Assembly (NCBI GenBank): GCA_024663395.1
Contig: JANFAH010000026.1
Location: 682,001 to 746,000, forward strand
Reading direction: 5' to 3'
Source of the DNA: Pisolithus tinctorius
Lineage: Eukaryota; Basidiomycota; Agaricomycetes; Boletales; Pisolithaceae
Length of the DNA stretch: 64,000 nt
This document shows, in pieces, positions 9,335-19,362 of the stretch. Each line of letters starts with the position of its first letter. Positions within the stretch are counted from its first letter, which is position 1. The notes beneath the pieces were generated by a model that saw nothing but the letters and a program-made list of their open reading frames with translations, was not told the origin of the DNA and searched no databases. The position numbers were made by a program, and so were the translations under genes.

Positions 9335-10726
9335 ATGGCAACCAAGACTCGCTTCCAACCTCCCCGTGGCCGCTCTGCCACCAATCCCGACTCTGCCTCA
9401 GCCAGTGGGGCTCGCCGCGAAACAGCACTAGCTGTGTTGGGCACCACTAGGCGCTCTCCAGATCCCGTTAGTCCCTTCAGGGGCTTCTCAGCCCACACTT
9501 CTAATACCCCCACCCCATGTCGTCCCACTGCTCCCATCCCCGAGGGTGACCCTGGTGATGATGGGCTGGGCGATGATGATGATAATAACCCAGATAATGA
9601 TGACCCTGGCAACGGTCCCAGCGATGATGGGCCCAGTGATGATAATCCAGATGAGGATGATCTGGAAGACGAACTGGACTTCCCAGACCCGGACACTGAA
9701 CCTGCGGTCGCAGTCTTCGACAGTCTCGCAAAGGCCATCAAGCTGTTGGCTCGCAACGCCCATACTAGTCCTGAGTCCTCAAGCATGACCAAGCTACGCG
9801 AGCCCAATACCTTTGATGGCACACATCCCAAGAAGCTCTGCATGTTCTTCATCCAGTGCGAACTTAATTTCCAAGACCGACCCCGGGCTTTCAGGACCAA
9901 CCGCACCAAAGTCATCTTCACGCAATCATACCTCAAAGGCATGGCCCTTGAGTGGTTCGAGCTGGACTTGCTTGGGCTCGATGACCCTGATGACCGGCCT
10001 CTCTGGATGGACTCCTGGAGGGAGTTCGTCCTAGAATTGCAAACCACCTTTGGCCCTCACGACCCGGTTGCTGACGCCGAGAGCCAACTCAACCACTTGC
10101 ACATGAAGGAAAGTCAGCGCATTAATAAATACGTAGTCGACTTCAATCAGCTTGCCTTGCAAGTCCGAGGCTACAGGGATGGTGTGCTGCACCACCATTT
10201 CTATTCTGGCCTTCCAGACCGAATCAAAGATGAGGTCTGCCAGGTTGGAAAACCCCGGACTCTACACGAGCTCTGCCACCTCGCCCAGGAGATAGATGCG
10301 TGCTATTGGGAGCGCAAGGAAGAAGTCCAATGGGTGAGTAAGCACCAAGGCTTGTCCAACTCTAGTAACAACAAGTCCAGCGGCTCCAGCAACAACAACC
10401 AGCCTAAGACCGGTCAAGATAAAACCAAGACTGGCAACAATAACAACTCCGGTTCTTCCCCCAAGCTGGCTTCATCAAAGCCGGGCAACAATAATAATAG
10501 CAACTTGTCTAAGCCCGAGCCTAGCAAACTCGGCAAAGATGGAAAACTTACCCCTGAGGAACGCAAGCGTCGCATAGACGGAAACCTCTGCATGTTCTGC
10601 AGAGGGTCCGGTCACTTCGCTGACAAATGCCCCAAGAAGACTGGAAAGGCCAAGGCTCGCACTGCGGCTACCACCAAGGCCACACTGGCCTCGGGCTCAG
10701 GTACTACCCCTGAGACAAAAAAATAG
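9335..10726 (+). CDS. Gypsy-A1 Gag
   Basis: An intact 463-residue frame starting ATG 37 bases after the LTR. N-terminus is Pro/Ser-rich, then an Asp/Asn-rich acidic stretch at about residues 75-115. The Ty3-type capsid region follows (FDGTHPKKLCMFFIQCELNF .. SYLKGMALEWFELDLL .. FVLELQTTFG). Next is an Asn/Ser/Lys-rich linker and a CX2CX4HX4C zinc knuckle near residues 420-433 (CMFCRGSGHFADKC). It forms the particle and binds element RNA. The stop TAG at 10724-10726 is immediately preceded by a run of seven A, part of a -1 frameshift signal that fuses Gag to Pol. This is the only fully open Gypsy-A Gag in the window; the A2 copy has a stop. Confidence 0.92.
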   Translation: MATKTRFQPPRGRSATNPDSASASGARRETALAVLGTTRRSPDPVSPFRGFSAHTSNTPTPCRPTAPIPEGDPGDDGLGDDDDNNPDNDDPGNGPSDDGPSDDNPDEDDLEDELDFPDPDTEPAVAVFDSLAKAIKLLARNAHTSPESSSMTKLREPNTFDGTHPKKLCMFFIQCELNFQDRPRAFRTNRTKVIFTQSYLKGMALEWFELDLLGLDDPDDRPLWMDSWREFVLELQTTFGPHDPVADAESQLNHLHMKESQRINKYVVDFNQLALQVRGYRDGVLHHHFYSGLPDRIKDEVCQVGKPRTLHELCHLAQEIDACYWERKEEVQWVSKHQGLSNSSNNKSSGSSNNNQPKTGQDKTKTGNNNNSGSSPKLASSKPGNNNNSNLSKPEPSKLGKDGKLTPEERKRRIDGNLCMFCRGSGHFADKCPKKTGKAKARTAATTKATLASGSGTTPETKK

Positions 10727-10764
10727 GTAGCAGCTCCCAGGACTCCACACAATCTGGGAGCTGC
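10717..10764 (+). promoter_or_regulatory. -1 ribosomal frameshift signal between gag and pol
   Basis: The slip site A-AAA-AAA (10717-10723) is in the gag frame directly before TAG. After a 6-nt spacer comes an 11-bp perfect stem: GCAGCTCCCAG at 10730-10740 pairs with CTGGGAGCTGC at 10754-10764, loop 13 nt. A -1 slip enters the pol frame at 10723, which stays open through the protease active site. Gypsy-A2 has the identical stem at 37349-37383. Confidence 0.75.
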
Positions 10765-11427
10765 ATTGACTCCGGTTGTGCAAACTTGGAGGCTCGTCTC
10801 AACGTGTCCGCTCTTTCCAGTCCAGACTCCTTGACCCCATATGTCACTATAGAAAACCCAGAAATACCTCAGCTTCGTACTTTAGTGGACTCCGGTTCCA
10901 CCCATTGTTTTATAGATAATCAGTTTGTTAATCAACACTCGTTTACCCCTTACTTGGTCTCACCAATCTGACTCTGGCTCTTTGATGGAACGTCCACCTT
11001 CACTATAACCCAAGCAGTAGATGTCAACATCCACTTCGTGTCTGGCGATGTCACACCAGTAACCCTGTTTTTAGCCCCGTTGGATTCTGAGTGTAAGATA
11101 GTTCTCGGACATGACTGGCTCACCCGCTACAATCCATTGATTGATTGGGTATTGGGCAGTCTAACATTCCAGACTCCTGCACAAGGAATGCCAACCCCAT
11201 CAACACCCCCTGTAAGCCCACTCTCCACTGGCCTTCCTGACTCCGGTCCTAGTGACCAACCTGGCTTCGCGCCATCTGTACCAGTCTCCGACTCTCCGGC
11301 TCGCACCCCTCTGAAGGCCCCTCTTGTTTCCCTAATCAATGCAGCCACTTTTGTGCGCGCCTGCAAACTAGAAGGGTCCGTCCAGTTCCAACTTCAGCTC
11401 CATCCCTCGGACTCAGCTCAAGCCTGA
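10723..11427 (+). pseudogene. Gypsy-A1 pol, protease part
   Basis: Frame opened by the -1 slip. The retropepsin motif TLVDSGSTHCFIDNQF is followed by a stop, TGA at 10969-10971 (..TPYLVSPI stop LWLFDGT..). The same frame resumes with SECKIVLGHDWLTRYNPLIDW, the second protease motif. A second stop, TGA at 11425-11427, is CGA in Gypsy-A2 (GCCTGATTGG against GCCCGATCAG), so it is a CpG transition. The stop at 10969 is present in both Gypsy-A copies. A Pro/Ser-rich linker leads into RT. Confidence 0.8.
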
Positions 11428-12771
11428 TTGGCCTCAGCTTCCCCTCCTCCGGCCTTACCCAATGTACCAGAAGAGTACCACGACTTCGCTGATGTATTCA
11501 GCAAGGCCAAGGCCTCAGCACTCCCACCACACCAGGAATATGATCTGAAGATAGAGCTCGAAGAAGGAACAACCCCACCCCTCAGCACCATCTACTTGCT
11601 GTCCCCAGTTGAGCTCCAAGCTCTCCGGACTTCCATTGATGAAAACCTTACTACCAGATTCATTCGGCCTACATCCTCCCCTTATGCTGCACCGGTCCTC
11701 TTTGTCAAAAAGAAGGACGGCTCCCTCCAGCTTTGTGTAGACTTCTGCAGCCTCAACAAGATCACTAAGAAAGACCAATACCTGCTACCACTCATCTCTG
11801 ACCTGTTGGATTCACTGAGCCGAGCCAAGATCTATACTAAGATTGATCTTCGGCATGCCTACCATCTTGTCTGGATTGCCCCGGGTGATGAATGGAAGAC
11901 TGCATTCTGGACTCGGTATGGATCTTATGAGTGGTTAGTAATGCCTTTCGGCCTCACCAATGCCCTGGCCATGTTCCAACGCTTCGTGAACACCATTTTT
12001 GCGGACATGTTGGATGTCTGCATAGTCATCTACTTAGATGACATCCTAATCTACTCTGGAGATAAAGAGTCACATAAGCAGCATGTCCAAGAGGTACTCT
12101 GCCAGCTTCGGCTTCATGGCCTTTATGCGAAGGTGGAGAAATGTGAGTTCCACTCGGACTCGGTCGAGTACCTCGGATTCCACCTCTCCCCTGCCGGCCT
12201 CATGATGTCCAAGGAAAAGGTCCAGACCATCTGCAATTGGCCTGAGCCTCGCAAGGTCAAGGACATTCAGTCTTTCCTTGGATTCGCCAACTTCTACCGC
12301 CGGTTTATCTTTAACTACTCGGACATTGTTGTACCACTGACTCAGCTTACCCGCAAGGGGGCTCCTTGGAACTTCTCTGAGGAGTGCCGCCGGTCTCTTA
12401 ACAACCTCAAGGCTGCCTTCACCACCACACCGGTCTTAACTCATTTCATCCCTGGGGCCCCCATCACTGTCAAGACCGATGCATCAGACTATGCCATCGC
12501 CAGCATTCTGTCTATTACCTGCAGCGACAGCCAGATTCATCCAGTCGCCTTCTACTCCCGAACCCTAACCACCCCAGAGTTGAATTATGATACCCATGAT
12601 AAGGAATTGCTTGCTATTTTCGAAGCATTCTGAACCTGGCGCCACTACCTTGAGGGCTCGGCCTCACCGGTCGACGTTGTTACCGACCACAAGAATCTTG
12701 AGTACTTTTCTACCTCTAAAGTACTCACCCACCGCCAAGCTCGCTGGTCAGAGTTCCTGTCTCAGTTCAAC
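11428..12771 (+). pseudogene. Gypsy-A1 pol, reverse transcriptase and RNase H
   Basis: Open from 11428 to a stop TGA at 12631-12633, then in frame again to 12771. RT motifs: FVKKKDGSLQLCVDFCSLNKIT, YTKIDLRHAYHLVWI (motif A), LVMPFGLTNALAMFQRFVN and the catalytic YLDD at about residues 200-203 of this segment. RNase H: VKTDASDYAIASILS and NYDTHDKELLAIFEAF. The stop at 12631 replaces CAG of Gypsy-A2 (TTCTGAACC against TTCCAGACC). Downstream, TDHKNLEYFSTSK completes RNase H. Enzymatic activity is unlikely because of the stops. Confidence 0.88.
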
Positions 12772-14442
12772 ATGATCATTAGATTCAGGCCTGGTAAGCT
12801 CAGGGCTAAGCCCAACACCCTAACTAGACGATGGGATGTCTATCCCAAAGAGGGAGATAGTGGCTATGCCCAAGTGAATCCGCAAAACCTGAGACCGGTT
12901 TTCACCCAGGAGCAGCTAGCAGTCTCCCTTTGCACAACTTACCTAGAGTACCCAGTCTTACAAGCAGTTGCCTTAATGGATGTCGAGAAACTTCATAATG
13001 ATATCCTGACTGCACTGCCGGATGACCTGGTCTCACAAATCCATCTGTCCAACATGTCTGACCCCTGGTGGTCAGTAGATGACACCAGTTTCCTTTGCCT
13101 CGATGGAAGGATCTACATGCCGGACTCAAACGACCTTCGCCTTAGGGTCTTGCACCTCAAGCATGACCACCCCCTGTCTGGCCACTTTGGCCAAAATCAC
13201 ACACTGGAGCTCATACGGTGTGAATATACCTGGCCCAGCCTCAGGACCTTCGTCAAGGACTATGTCCGGTCTTGCATGGCCTGTGCTCGGGCTAAGGTTC
13301 CCCACCATCAGCCTTACGGCCTCCTCAAACAACTTCTGGTGCCAGAGAAGCCATGGAACTCCATATCTATGGATTTCATTGAGCAACTCCCAGCCTCATC
13401 CGGCTTCACAGCTGTCCTCATCGTAGTTGACCAGCTTTCCAAGCAGGCCATATTCATCCCCACCCACGACACTATCACAGCCCCAGAACTCGCCAAACTA
13501 TTCCTACTCCATGTCTTTTCGAAGCACAGAGTACCAGCCCATGTAACCTCAGACCGAGGCTTGGAGTTCGTCTCCCACTTCTTCCGGTCACTCGGTAAGG
13601 CCCTAGATATGTGCTTACATTTCACCTCGGGCTACCACCCCAAAGGTGATGGCCAGACCGAGTGGACTAACCAAACTCTTGAGCAATACCTCCAAGTATA
13701 CTGCAACTACCAGCAGGATAATTGGGCCAACCTACTACCTTTGGCCGAGTTCACCTACAACAATGCCCCTAGTGCTACTACCAGTGTTTCACCCTTCTTT
13801 GCTAATAAGGGCTATCACCCTAACATCTCAGTGTACCCGGAGCGTGACCTCACCTCTGCTCGGGCTTGTGACTATGCAGTCGACTTAGACTCACTGCATC
13901 AATACCTACGGGAAGAAATGTCCCTCGCACAACAGCATTACCAGGGCCCGGCCGATGCTAAACGCATGCTGGCTCCGGACTTCAAGGTTGGTGACCAGGT
14001 ATATGTAAAAGCCAAATACTTCCGGTCAACTCGGCCTTCCAAGAAACTTTCAGAAAAGAATCTTGGGCCATATCCGGTCATAGCTCAGGCCGGTACCCAC
14101 TCGTTCACACTGTGCCTGCCAGACTCAATGTGTGCAGTCCACCCAGTCTTCCATGTCTCCCAACTCAAGCCGGCCGTCCCTAATACCATCCCGAACTGGA
14201 CTCAGCCACCACCCCCACCAGTCGAGGTCGATGGTGAACTAGAGTTCGAGGTAGCAGAAATCCTCGACTCCAAGGTCGACTGGCGTCGCCAGTGTTGGTT
14301 GCAGTACCTAGTCCGGTGGACCAGCTACGAAGGGACTGATGAAGAAACTACTTGGGTACTAGCTACCGAGCTAGACAACGCGTCTGAACTTGTACAAGAG
14401 TTCCATTCCTGCTATCCCAACAAACCTGGCCCATACCAATGA
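12772..14442 (+). pseudogene. Gypsy-A1 pol, integrase with chromodomain
   Basis: Open for 556 residues in the pol frame. Zinc-binding region: LKHDHPLSGHFGQNHTLELI .. SCMACARAK. The catalytic D,D,E core is present: SMDFIEQLP, HVTSDRGLEF, and GQTEWTNQTLEQYL. In the last, W replaces the R seen in Gypsy-A2, a CGG-to-TGG-type change. After the core come the GPYPVI..HPVFHVSQLKP segment and a C-terminal chromodomain (FEVAEILDSKV .. YLVRWTSYEG .. ETTWV). This places the element in the chromoviruses, whose chromodomain tethers integration to histone marks. Cut off from upstream pol by stops. Confidence 0.9.
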
Positions 14443-14644
14443 GGACCGGTCTCAAACTGGCCTCAGTTTTCTGTTCTGTTTTCTATTGGTATCTAGTTTT
14501 TTCCTTTAATCTCATACTTACCTTGTTTTCCCCTTCTTGTCTCTTCTACTTTACTGTATAACACTGGACACCGAGCACTGGACTCTGGACACCGGACACG
14601 TTGCATTCGCAGAGGAGGGTAACAAAAGCACTACGCTATAAACA

Positions 14645-15671
14645 CTACTCAGTCATATCCTCATCTTCCCCTTCGGCCTCCTCCCCCTCGTCCTCGCCAT
14701 GGTTCTTCAACCAGTCGGCTTCCTCGTGCAACTCGTCGGAGTCGAGCTCAGATGAGCCCGAGTCTGAGGGGGACACCGCCATTCCGAAGCCATAGGATTC
14801 GTCGAGTATCGACTTGAGGGCATCGGCAATGCGGCCCAAGTTCTCGACGGTGGTCTCATGCAGCTTGAAGAGGCTGGCCAAGTTGTTGGCAATCAGCCCC
14901 GCGGCCTCGATCAATCACTCGAGCTTGCCCTCCAAGCCTGAGTACTTGTCCACGCTGGCCTCCCTCAGCCTACTCCTGCCAGCCTCATACTTGTCTTCAC
15001 CTGTTTCTGATTGCTGGGCCTGGCTTTGGCGTTCTCCTCGTCGACCTTCCTCTTCTTGCCCTTGACGGCCTTGGGACCGGCCTCGGCATCCTTTCCATCC
15101 CTGGGGCAGCGACACTTGCCTTTTGATTGATTGCATCGCACGCAGGCAACACGCTTCTTGTTACTGTCTATGACAAACTCACAGACGGTTTGGGCCCAGG
15201 CACAGCGGGTACAGCTAAAAGGATTGTCAGAGGGGATACACACAAGGTTGAAATAATCACTCACCCGGGGTCCATCACCACCTTCACCTCACTGCCGGTC
15301 TCATTACCACTGGCCCCGGCCTCACTGCTCTTCCCAGTCTCGGCCTTATGCTTACGTTCAGCCTCCTTCTCTTCCTCAGCCCTGCGTCTCTCCTCCTCCT
15401 CGCATACCCTTTGCTCCTCGGCCTCCCACGCTATCCTCTCGGCCTCGGCCTTCTCCCTCGCTGCCCTCTCAGCCTCAAGCCGAGCCTGCTCCTCCTGCTG
15501 GGCTTGCTCAGCTGCCTTTCGCCTTTTTCTCTCCTTTGCCTTTGCCTTCATCACCTCCTCTTTGTCATCAGTGTCATATCTGATGTCATCATCAGGCAGT
15601 TGGGTCCAGTCAATAATGACCTGGCCTTCGTTGTCATTGTCAGTCACAGCGATTGGCCTCGAATCGGACAT
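14645..15671 (-). pseudogene. Gypsy-A1 antisense gene: coiled coil, six-Cys cluster, acidic tail
   Basis: Antisense to the element, between integrase and the 3' LTR. Exon 1 (15671-15265) starts MSDSRPIAVTDNDNEG and becomes a long Glu/Ala/Arg/Lys coiled coil. A 50-nt intron follows (15264-15215, GTGAGT..TTTTAG). Exon 2 opens with a Zn2Cys6-like cluster: CX2CX6C (CTRCAWAQTVC), then CX2CX6C (CVRCNQSKGKC), then a basic KGKKRK patch. The C-terminal part (SGLEGKLE .. LIANNLASLF .. acidic end) lies in another frame after a small deletion near 14990 and carries a CGA-to-TGA stop, so this copy is broken. Gypsy-A2 keeps the same gene nearly whole. Because the intron is antisense to genomic RNA it survives retrotransposition. 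Role unknown: regulator, chaperone or integration factor are all possible. Confidence 0.75.
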
Positions 15672-15791
15672 GATGAATAGGATGAGAAAGAAAGACGCAA
15701 AGGGCTTAGCGAGCCACAAGTATCGGTTTTTCAAACTCAGCCTGCCACTCTCGCAGGGGTCTCATGGGTTCGACCCCTAAGAGGGGGATAC

Positions 15792-16318
15792 TGTCATAGT
15801 CATGCCTCGACCCTGGCCGGACTCGGCCTTGCACTCACTCAGTCCAGCCTCGGCCTTGCCTGTCCCGTATCTCCAGTTGGTCTAGCATGGTAGACACTGC
15901 TTTGCAGTGTCTGTCATTTCGGTTGAATCCTGCCCGGTTGTGTCCCCAGTCCACTCTGTCCCGGCCTCCGTCGTCTTAGTCACATCTTACTAATACTCAT
16001 CTTACCAATCACCTTAGCAATCTTTGCGAGACCGGCATTACCAGTCTCTGTACTATAGTTGTTTCTAGCATATAAGCTCATAGATACTCGGCCTGTAGAC
16101 CTCAGTCTGAAATCAACTAAGTTACCCCTGATAACTCTGCCTTGGCCTCAGACTCGGACTGAGACTCATGCAAGGGAATAGCGCTGTATCCTCAGTTGCT
16201 AAGTCCAATCAGTCCAACTATCTGTACCTTCGACTCCCCCCCTGATTCCAACCCCTCGGCCTTGTGCCCACTTCAGTCCCCGGTCTGGCCTCAACCTGGA
16301 CAATCCCCATACTTGACA
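15792..16318 (+). repeat. Gypsy-A1 3' LTR
   Basis: Same ends as the 5' LTR. Preceded by the purine-rich AAGAGGGGGATAC. The ~120 bases between the antisense start and the LTR include GGGTTCGACCCC, a perfect match to a pol III B-box-like word, conserved in Gypsy-A2; no A box is obvious. Confidence 0.9.
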
Positions 16319-16323
16319 ATATA

Positions 16324-16369
16324 TATGGGTAACTAGGAAATGCGAAAGTGAAAAGTCTACTGGTTGTTA
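16324..16369 (-). mobile_element. Gypsy-B 5' LTR, distal 46 bp
   Basis: Starts TGTAACAACC on the minus strand at 16369. It continues the LTR piece at 8384-8770 once Gypsy-A1 and one ATATA are removed. Confidence 0.5.
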
Positions 16370-16739
16370 CATCGAGGGCTATACCAATGCAGATGGAGCT
16401 TCACAGGAGCATCGACACACTATAAGCAGATATGCCTACCTACTAGATGGTGGAGCTCTCAGTTGGGCTTTGTGGAAACAAGAACTCATCACACTCTTAA
16501 CTGCAGAAGCAGAGTACATCACAGGGACCCATGCAGCCAAGGAGGGCCTATGGCTTCAATGACTCATCAGCAAGATTTTCCACCCACTCAAAAGTTGCAG
16601 TGGTGTGCTTTGTGATGCTAATTCACTGCTTACTCAAAAATCATGTACACTGAGTATTGGCAACATTATTTGTTTTTTAAGGTCATGGATATTGAACATA
16701 CACGTGCTATGCATGAGGTGGAGCTAATCTTGGAAGAGC
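16370..16739 (+). pseudogene. Copia RNase H fragment
   Basis: Plus-strand Copia (Ty1-type) RNase H: EGYTNADGASQEHRHTISRY, LDGGALSWALWKQE and TAEAEYITGTHAAKEGLWLQ, then a stop. It is the paralogue of the minus-strand Copia at 59490-61120 and shows the empty TA site (near 16417) where that copy carries a MITE. Sequence after about 16620 is not recognisable as Copia. It ends at the left edge of the giant KDZ element, with TGGAAGAGC at 16731-16739. Confidence 0.75.
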
Positions 16740-16982
16740 CACTTCAGTCACCCCCCCCAGGGGACCTATTAGGTTCATATATTCTTATAGATGTATCCAC
16801 CTAATAGGTGTTGACCACCTGGGTATTCCCAGTGACTGCTGGAGATTCACCAGGCCCTGGAGATTCTCCAGAGCAAGGTGTCAGACATGGACTTTCTCCA
16901 GGATTATTACATCTATAACAGAGTGCCTGGGGTCCAAATGGGGCTTTCCCCAGTGGGTTAATAGACCTATGTCCTGGGTATC

Positions 16983-17375
16983 CTGGGGGATTCTCCAGCC
17001 TAAATGGACCTGTTCCCAGGGCATGCTGGGGGATTCCCCAGGCTAAATGGACCTGTTCTCTGGGCATGCTGGGGGATTCTCCAGCCTAAATGGACCTGTT
17101 CTCTGGGCATGCTGGGGGATTCCCCAGCCCAAATGGACCTGTTCTCTGGGCATACTGGGGAATTCCCCAGCCTAAATGGACCTATTCCCTGTACATCCTG
17201 GGGGATTCTCCAGCCTAAATGGACCTGGTCTCTGGGCATGCTGGGGGATTCCCCAGCCTAAATGGACCTGTTCCCTGTACATCCTGGGGGATTCTCCAGC
17301 CTGAATGGACCTGTTCCCAGTGCATCCTGGGGGATTCCCCAGCCTGAATGGACCTGGTCCCAGGGCATCCAGCCC
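16983..17375. repeat. 43-bp minisatellite, left arm, nine units
   Basis: Units start CTGGGGGATTCTCCAGCC and continue TAAATGGACCTGTTC; starts fall every 43 bases at 16983, 17026, 17069 and so on to 17327. 43 is not a multiple of three, so the open frames across it are accidental. Confidence 0.95.
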
Positions 17376-17780
17376 AAACAGACCTTTTCTAAGATGATCA
17401 TGGGAACCTCCAGTTCAAATAGACCACCATCACAGCATGAAGGATCAATCAAAATGATTTGGAGTCTCCATGTTGCTGACAGGAGTGTGTATCATGCCAA
17501 GTACCTATTTCCATGGCATCTGATCTGAGCACTCTATACAATATGTGAAAAAGCATGGCCATAGACCACTAAGGAAAGACTGGTGACATCTGATGGAGGG
17601 AGTAGAATATACTTGGTGATGGTGATTGCCCAGGCACAGCAGACATACTTTCACCATGCTTCCCAAGGCTTCAGTGATCTCCAGTCTTGGCCATTGCATA
17701 CAAGTCAAAGATTGTCCAGGTCTTAATGGAATTTTCCCACCCACTCTGGGGATCCACAGGGTATGCAGCAGATCCTCCAG
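17376..17780. other. Unique TIR spacer between the two minisatellites
   Basis: No gene seen. Near-identical in inverted orientation to 34215-34575, which fixes the arm alignment. Confidence 0.8.
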
Positions 17781-17837
17781 GTAATGCTTGGAATTTCCCA
17801 GCCAACTCCTGTCTCTAGAGGCTCTCCAAGCTATGTC

Positions 17838-18780
17838 CTGGGGATTCTCCAAGCACTGCTGGGGATTCTCCAACTGACTCTGGGGATTCTCCAGGCAATG
17901 CTGGGGATTCTCCAACTGACCCTGGGGATTCTCCAGGCAATGCTGGGGATTCTCCAACTGACTCTGGGGATTCTCCAAGCACTGCTGGGGATTCTCCAAC
18001 TGACTCTGGGGATTCTCCAACTGACCCTGGGGATTCTCCAACTGACCCTGGGGATTCTCCAGGCAATGCTGGGGATTCTCCAACCCACTCTGGGGATTCT
18101 CCAACCCACTCTGGAGATTCTCCAGGCAATGCTGGGGATTCTCCAACCCAATCTGGAGATTCTCCAAGCACTACTGGGGATTCTCCAGGCAATGCTGGGG
18201 ATTCTCCAACTGACTCTGGGGATTCTCCAAGCACTGCTGGGGATTCTCCAACTGACTCTGGGGATTCTCCAACTGACCCTGGGGATTCTCCAGGCAATGC
18301 TGGGGATTCTCCAACCCACTCTGGGGATTCCCCAAGCACTGCTGGGGATTCTCCAGGCAATGCTGGGGATTCTCCAACCCACTCTGGAGATTCCCCAAGC
18401 ACTGCTGGGGATTCTCCAGGCAATGCTGGGGATTCTCCAACCCACTCTGGAGATTCTCCAGGCAATGCTGGGGATTCTCCAACCCAATCTGGAGATTCTC
18501 CAAGCACTACTGGGGATTCTCCAGGCAATGCTGGGGACTCTCCAACCCACTCTGGGGATTCTCCAACTGACTCTGGGGGATTCTCCAACCCACTCTGGGG
18601 ATTCTCCAGGCAATGCTGGGGATTCTCCAATTGACTCTGGGGATTCTCCAATTGACTCTGGGGATTCTCCAAGCACTGCTGGGGATTCTCCAGGCAATGC
18701 TGGGGATTCCCCAACCCACTCTGGAGATTCTCCAAGCACTGCTGGGGATTTTCCATGTTATGTCCTGGGGATTCTCTAAC
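17838..18780. repeat. 21-bp minisatellite, left arm, about 45 units
   Basis: Each unit is CTGGGGATTCTCC plus an 8-base variable tail. Main tails are AACTGACT, AACCCACT, AGGCAATG and AAGCACTG, arranged in recurring blocks that suggest block duplication. 21 is a multiple of three, so all six frames stay open and give heptad repeat 'proteins' of no coding value. Confidence 0.95.
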
Positions 18781-18785
18781 CAACT

Positions 18786-19362
18786 CTGGCATTTCTATGT
18801 TGGTAGCTACTGAGAACTCTTCCCCCTGAAGCCTAGGGCAGAGCCCCATGCCCTTCACATGGACATCATAGCTCTAGTGGATGTCTGGTTCCATGGATTT
18901 CACATTCCTATCTCACACATAGCAGTTTGCACCTAAATCCAATCTGTATTTATGATAGGGTATGCTATCAGATTGAATATGCATAGGTGTGAGGAGAAAA
19001 TGAATGGTCTTGTAAGGGTATTGTAGTTATGATGGTAACAAAAAGACCATGGTGGATAATGGACAAAATGAATGATGGCAGACATTACACAAAGGAAGGA
19101 TATGCAGGGGGAAGATGATACAGCCACAGGGTATCATAGTTACATGCTAATGATGCAAACATGTTGAACTGGTGTGTACATGAGCCAGTAGCAAGCAAGT
19201 GATTGAGATGAAAACATGCCTAGTAGTGGTTGTGTCGATCATGGGTGTGATAGGAATGTCCATCAGAGTCATCAGAGTCATGACGATGATGTCTCTTGTG
19301 GGGAGGGTTTTGATAAATGTATTCAACCACACTGTGCATGTTAGTCTCATTGTACACGTAGG
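18786..19362. other. Inner flank of left TIR, no gene
   Basis: AT-richer sequence between the TIR and the 3' end of gene 1. No domain, RNA or repeat recognised. Confidence 0.5.

Larger units (their letters stand above)
8771..16318 (+). mobile_element. Gypsy-A1, complete chromovirus with ATATA TSD
   Basis: A 7,548-bp Ty3/Gypsy element. It is flanked by a perfect 5-bp TSD, ATATA at 8766-8770 and 16319-16323. Two 527-bp LTRs start TGTCATAG and end CTTGACA. Internal order: gag, frameshift signal, protease, RT, RNase H, integrase, chromodomain on plus, then an antisense gene, polypurine tract and 3' LTR. The ~20 LTR-to-LTR differences I could spot are all transitions. Pol has three in-frame stops, so this copy is dead. 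The closest relative in the window is Gypsy-A2 (35403-42941). Confidence 0.92.
16740..18785. repeat. KDZ element left terminal inverted repeat
   Basis: Order from the tip: a hairpin (ACCTATTAGGT at 16764-16774 pairs with ACCTAATAGGT at 16799-16809), ~170 bp unique sequence, nine 43-bp units, ~400 bp unique sequence, about 45 21-bp units. Contains the intact CCAGGCCCTGGAG site that is split by Gypsy-A2 in the other arm. Confidence 0.85.

Noticed and set aside
9325..10047. 240-codon minus-strand Ser-rich ORF opposite Gypsy-A1 Gag
   Set aside because: Shadow of the gag reading frame; its A2 counterpart is shorter and does not conserve ends.
15127..15780. 217-codon plus-strand ORF
   Set aside because: Leu/Ser-rich complement of the antisense coiled-coil exon; the minus strand has the intron, cysteine cluster and conservation.
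17838..18780. CRISPR-like alternation of constant 13-mers and variable 8-mers
   Set aside because: Spacers are only 8 bases, fall into four recurring types, and the context is eukaryotic; it is a minisatellite.
17763..18858. Long open frames of 300-350 codons on both strands with heptad repeats
   Set aside because: They arise because the 21-bp repeat unit is a multiple of three and lacks stops in most frames. All frames are open, so there is no coding signal.
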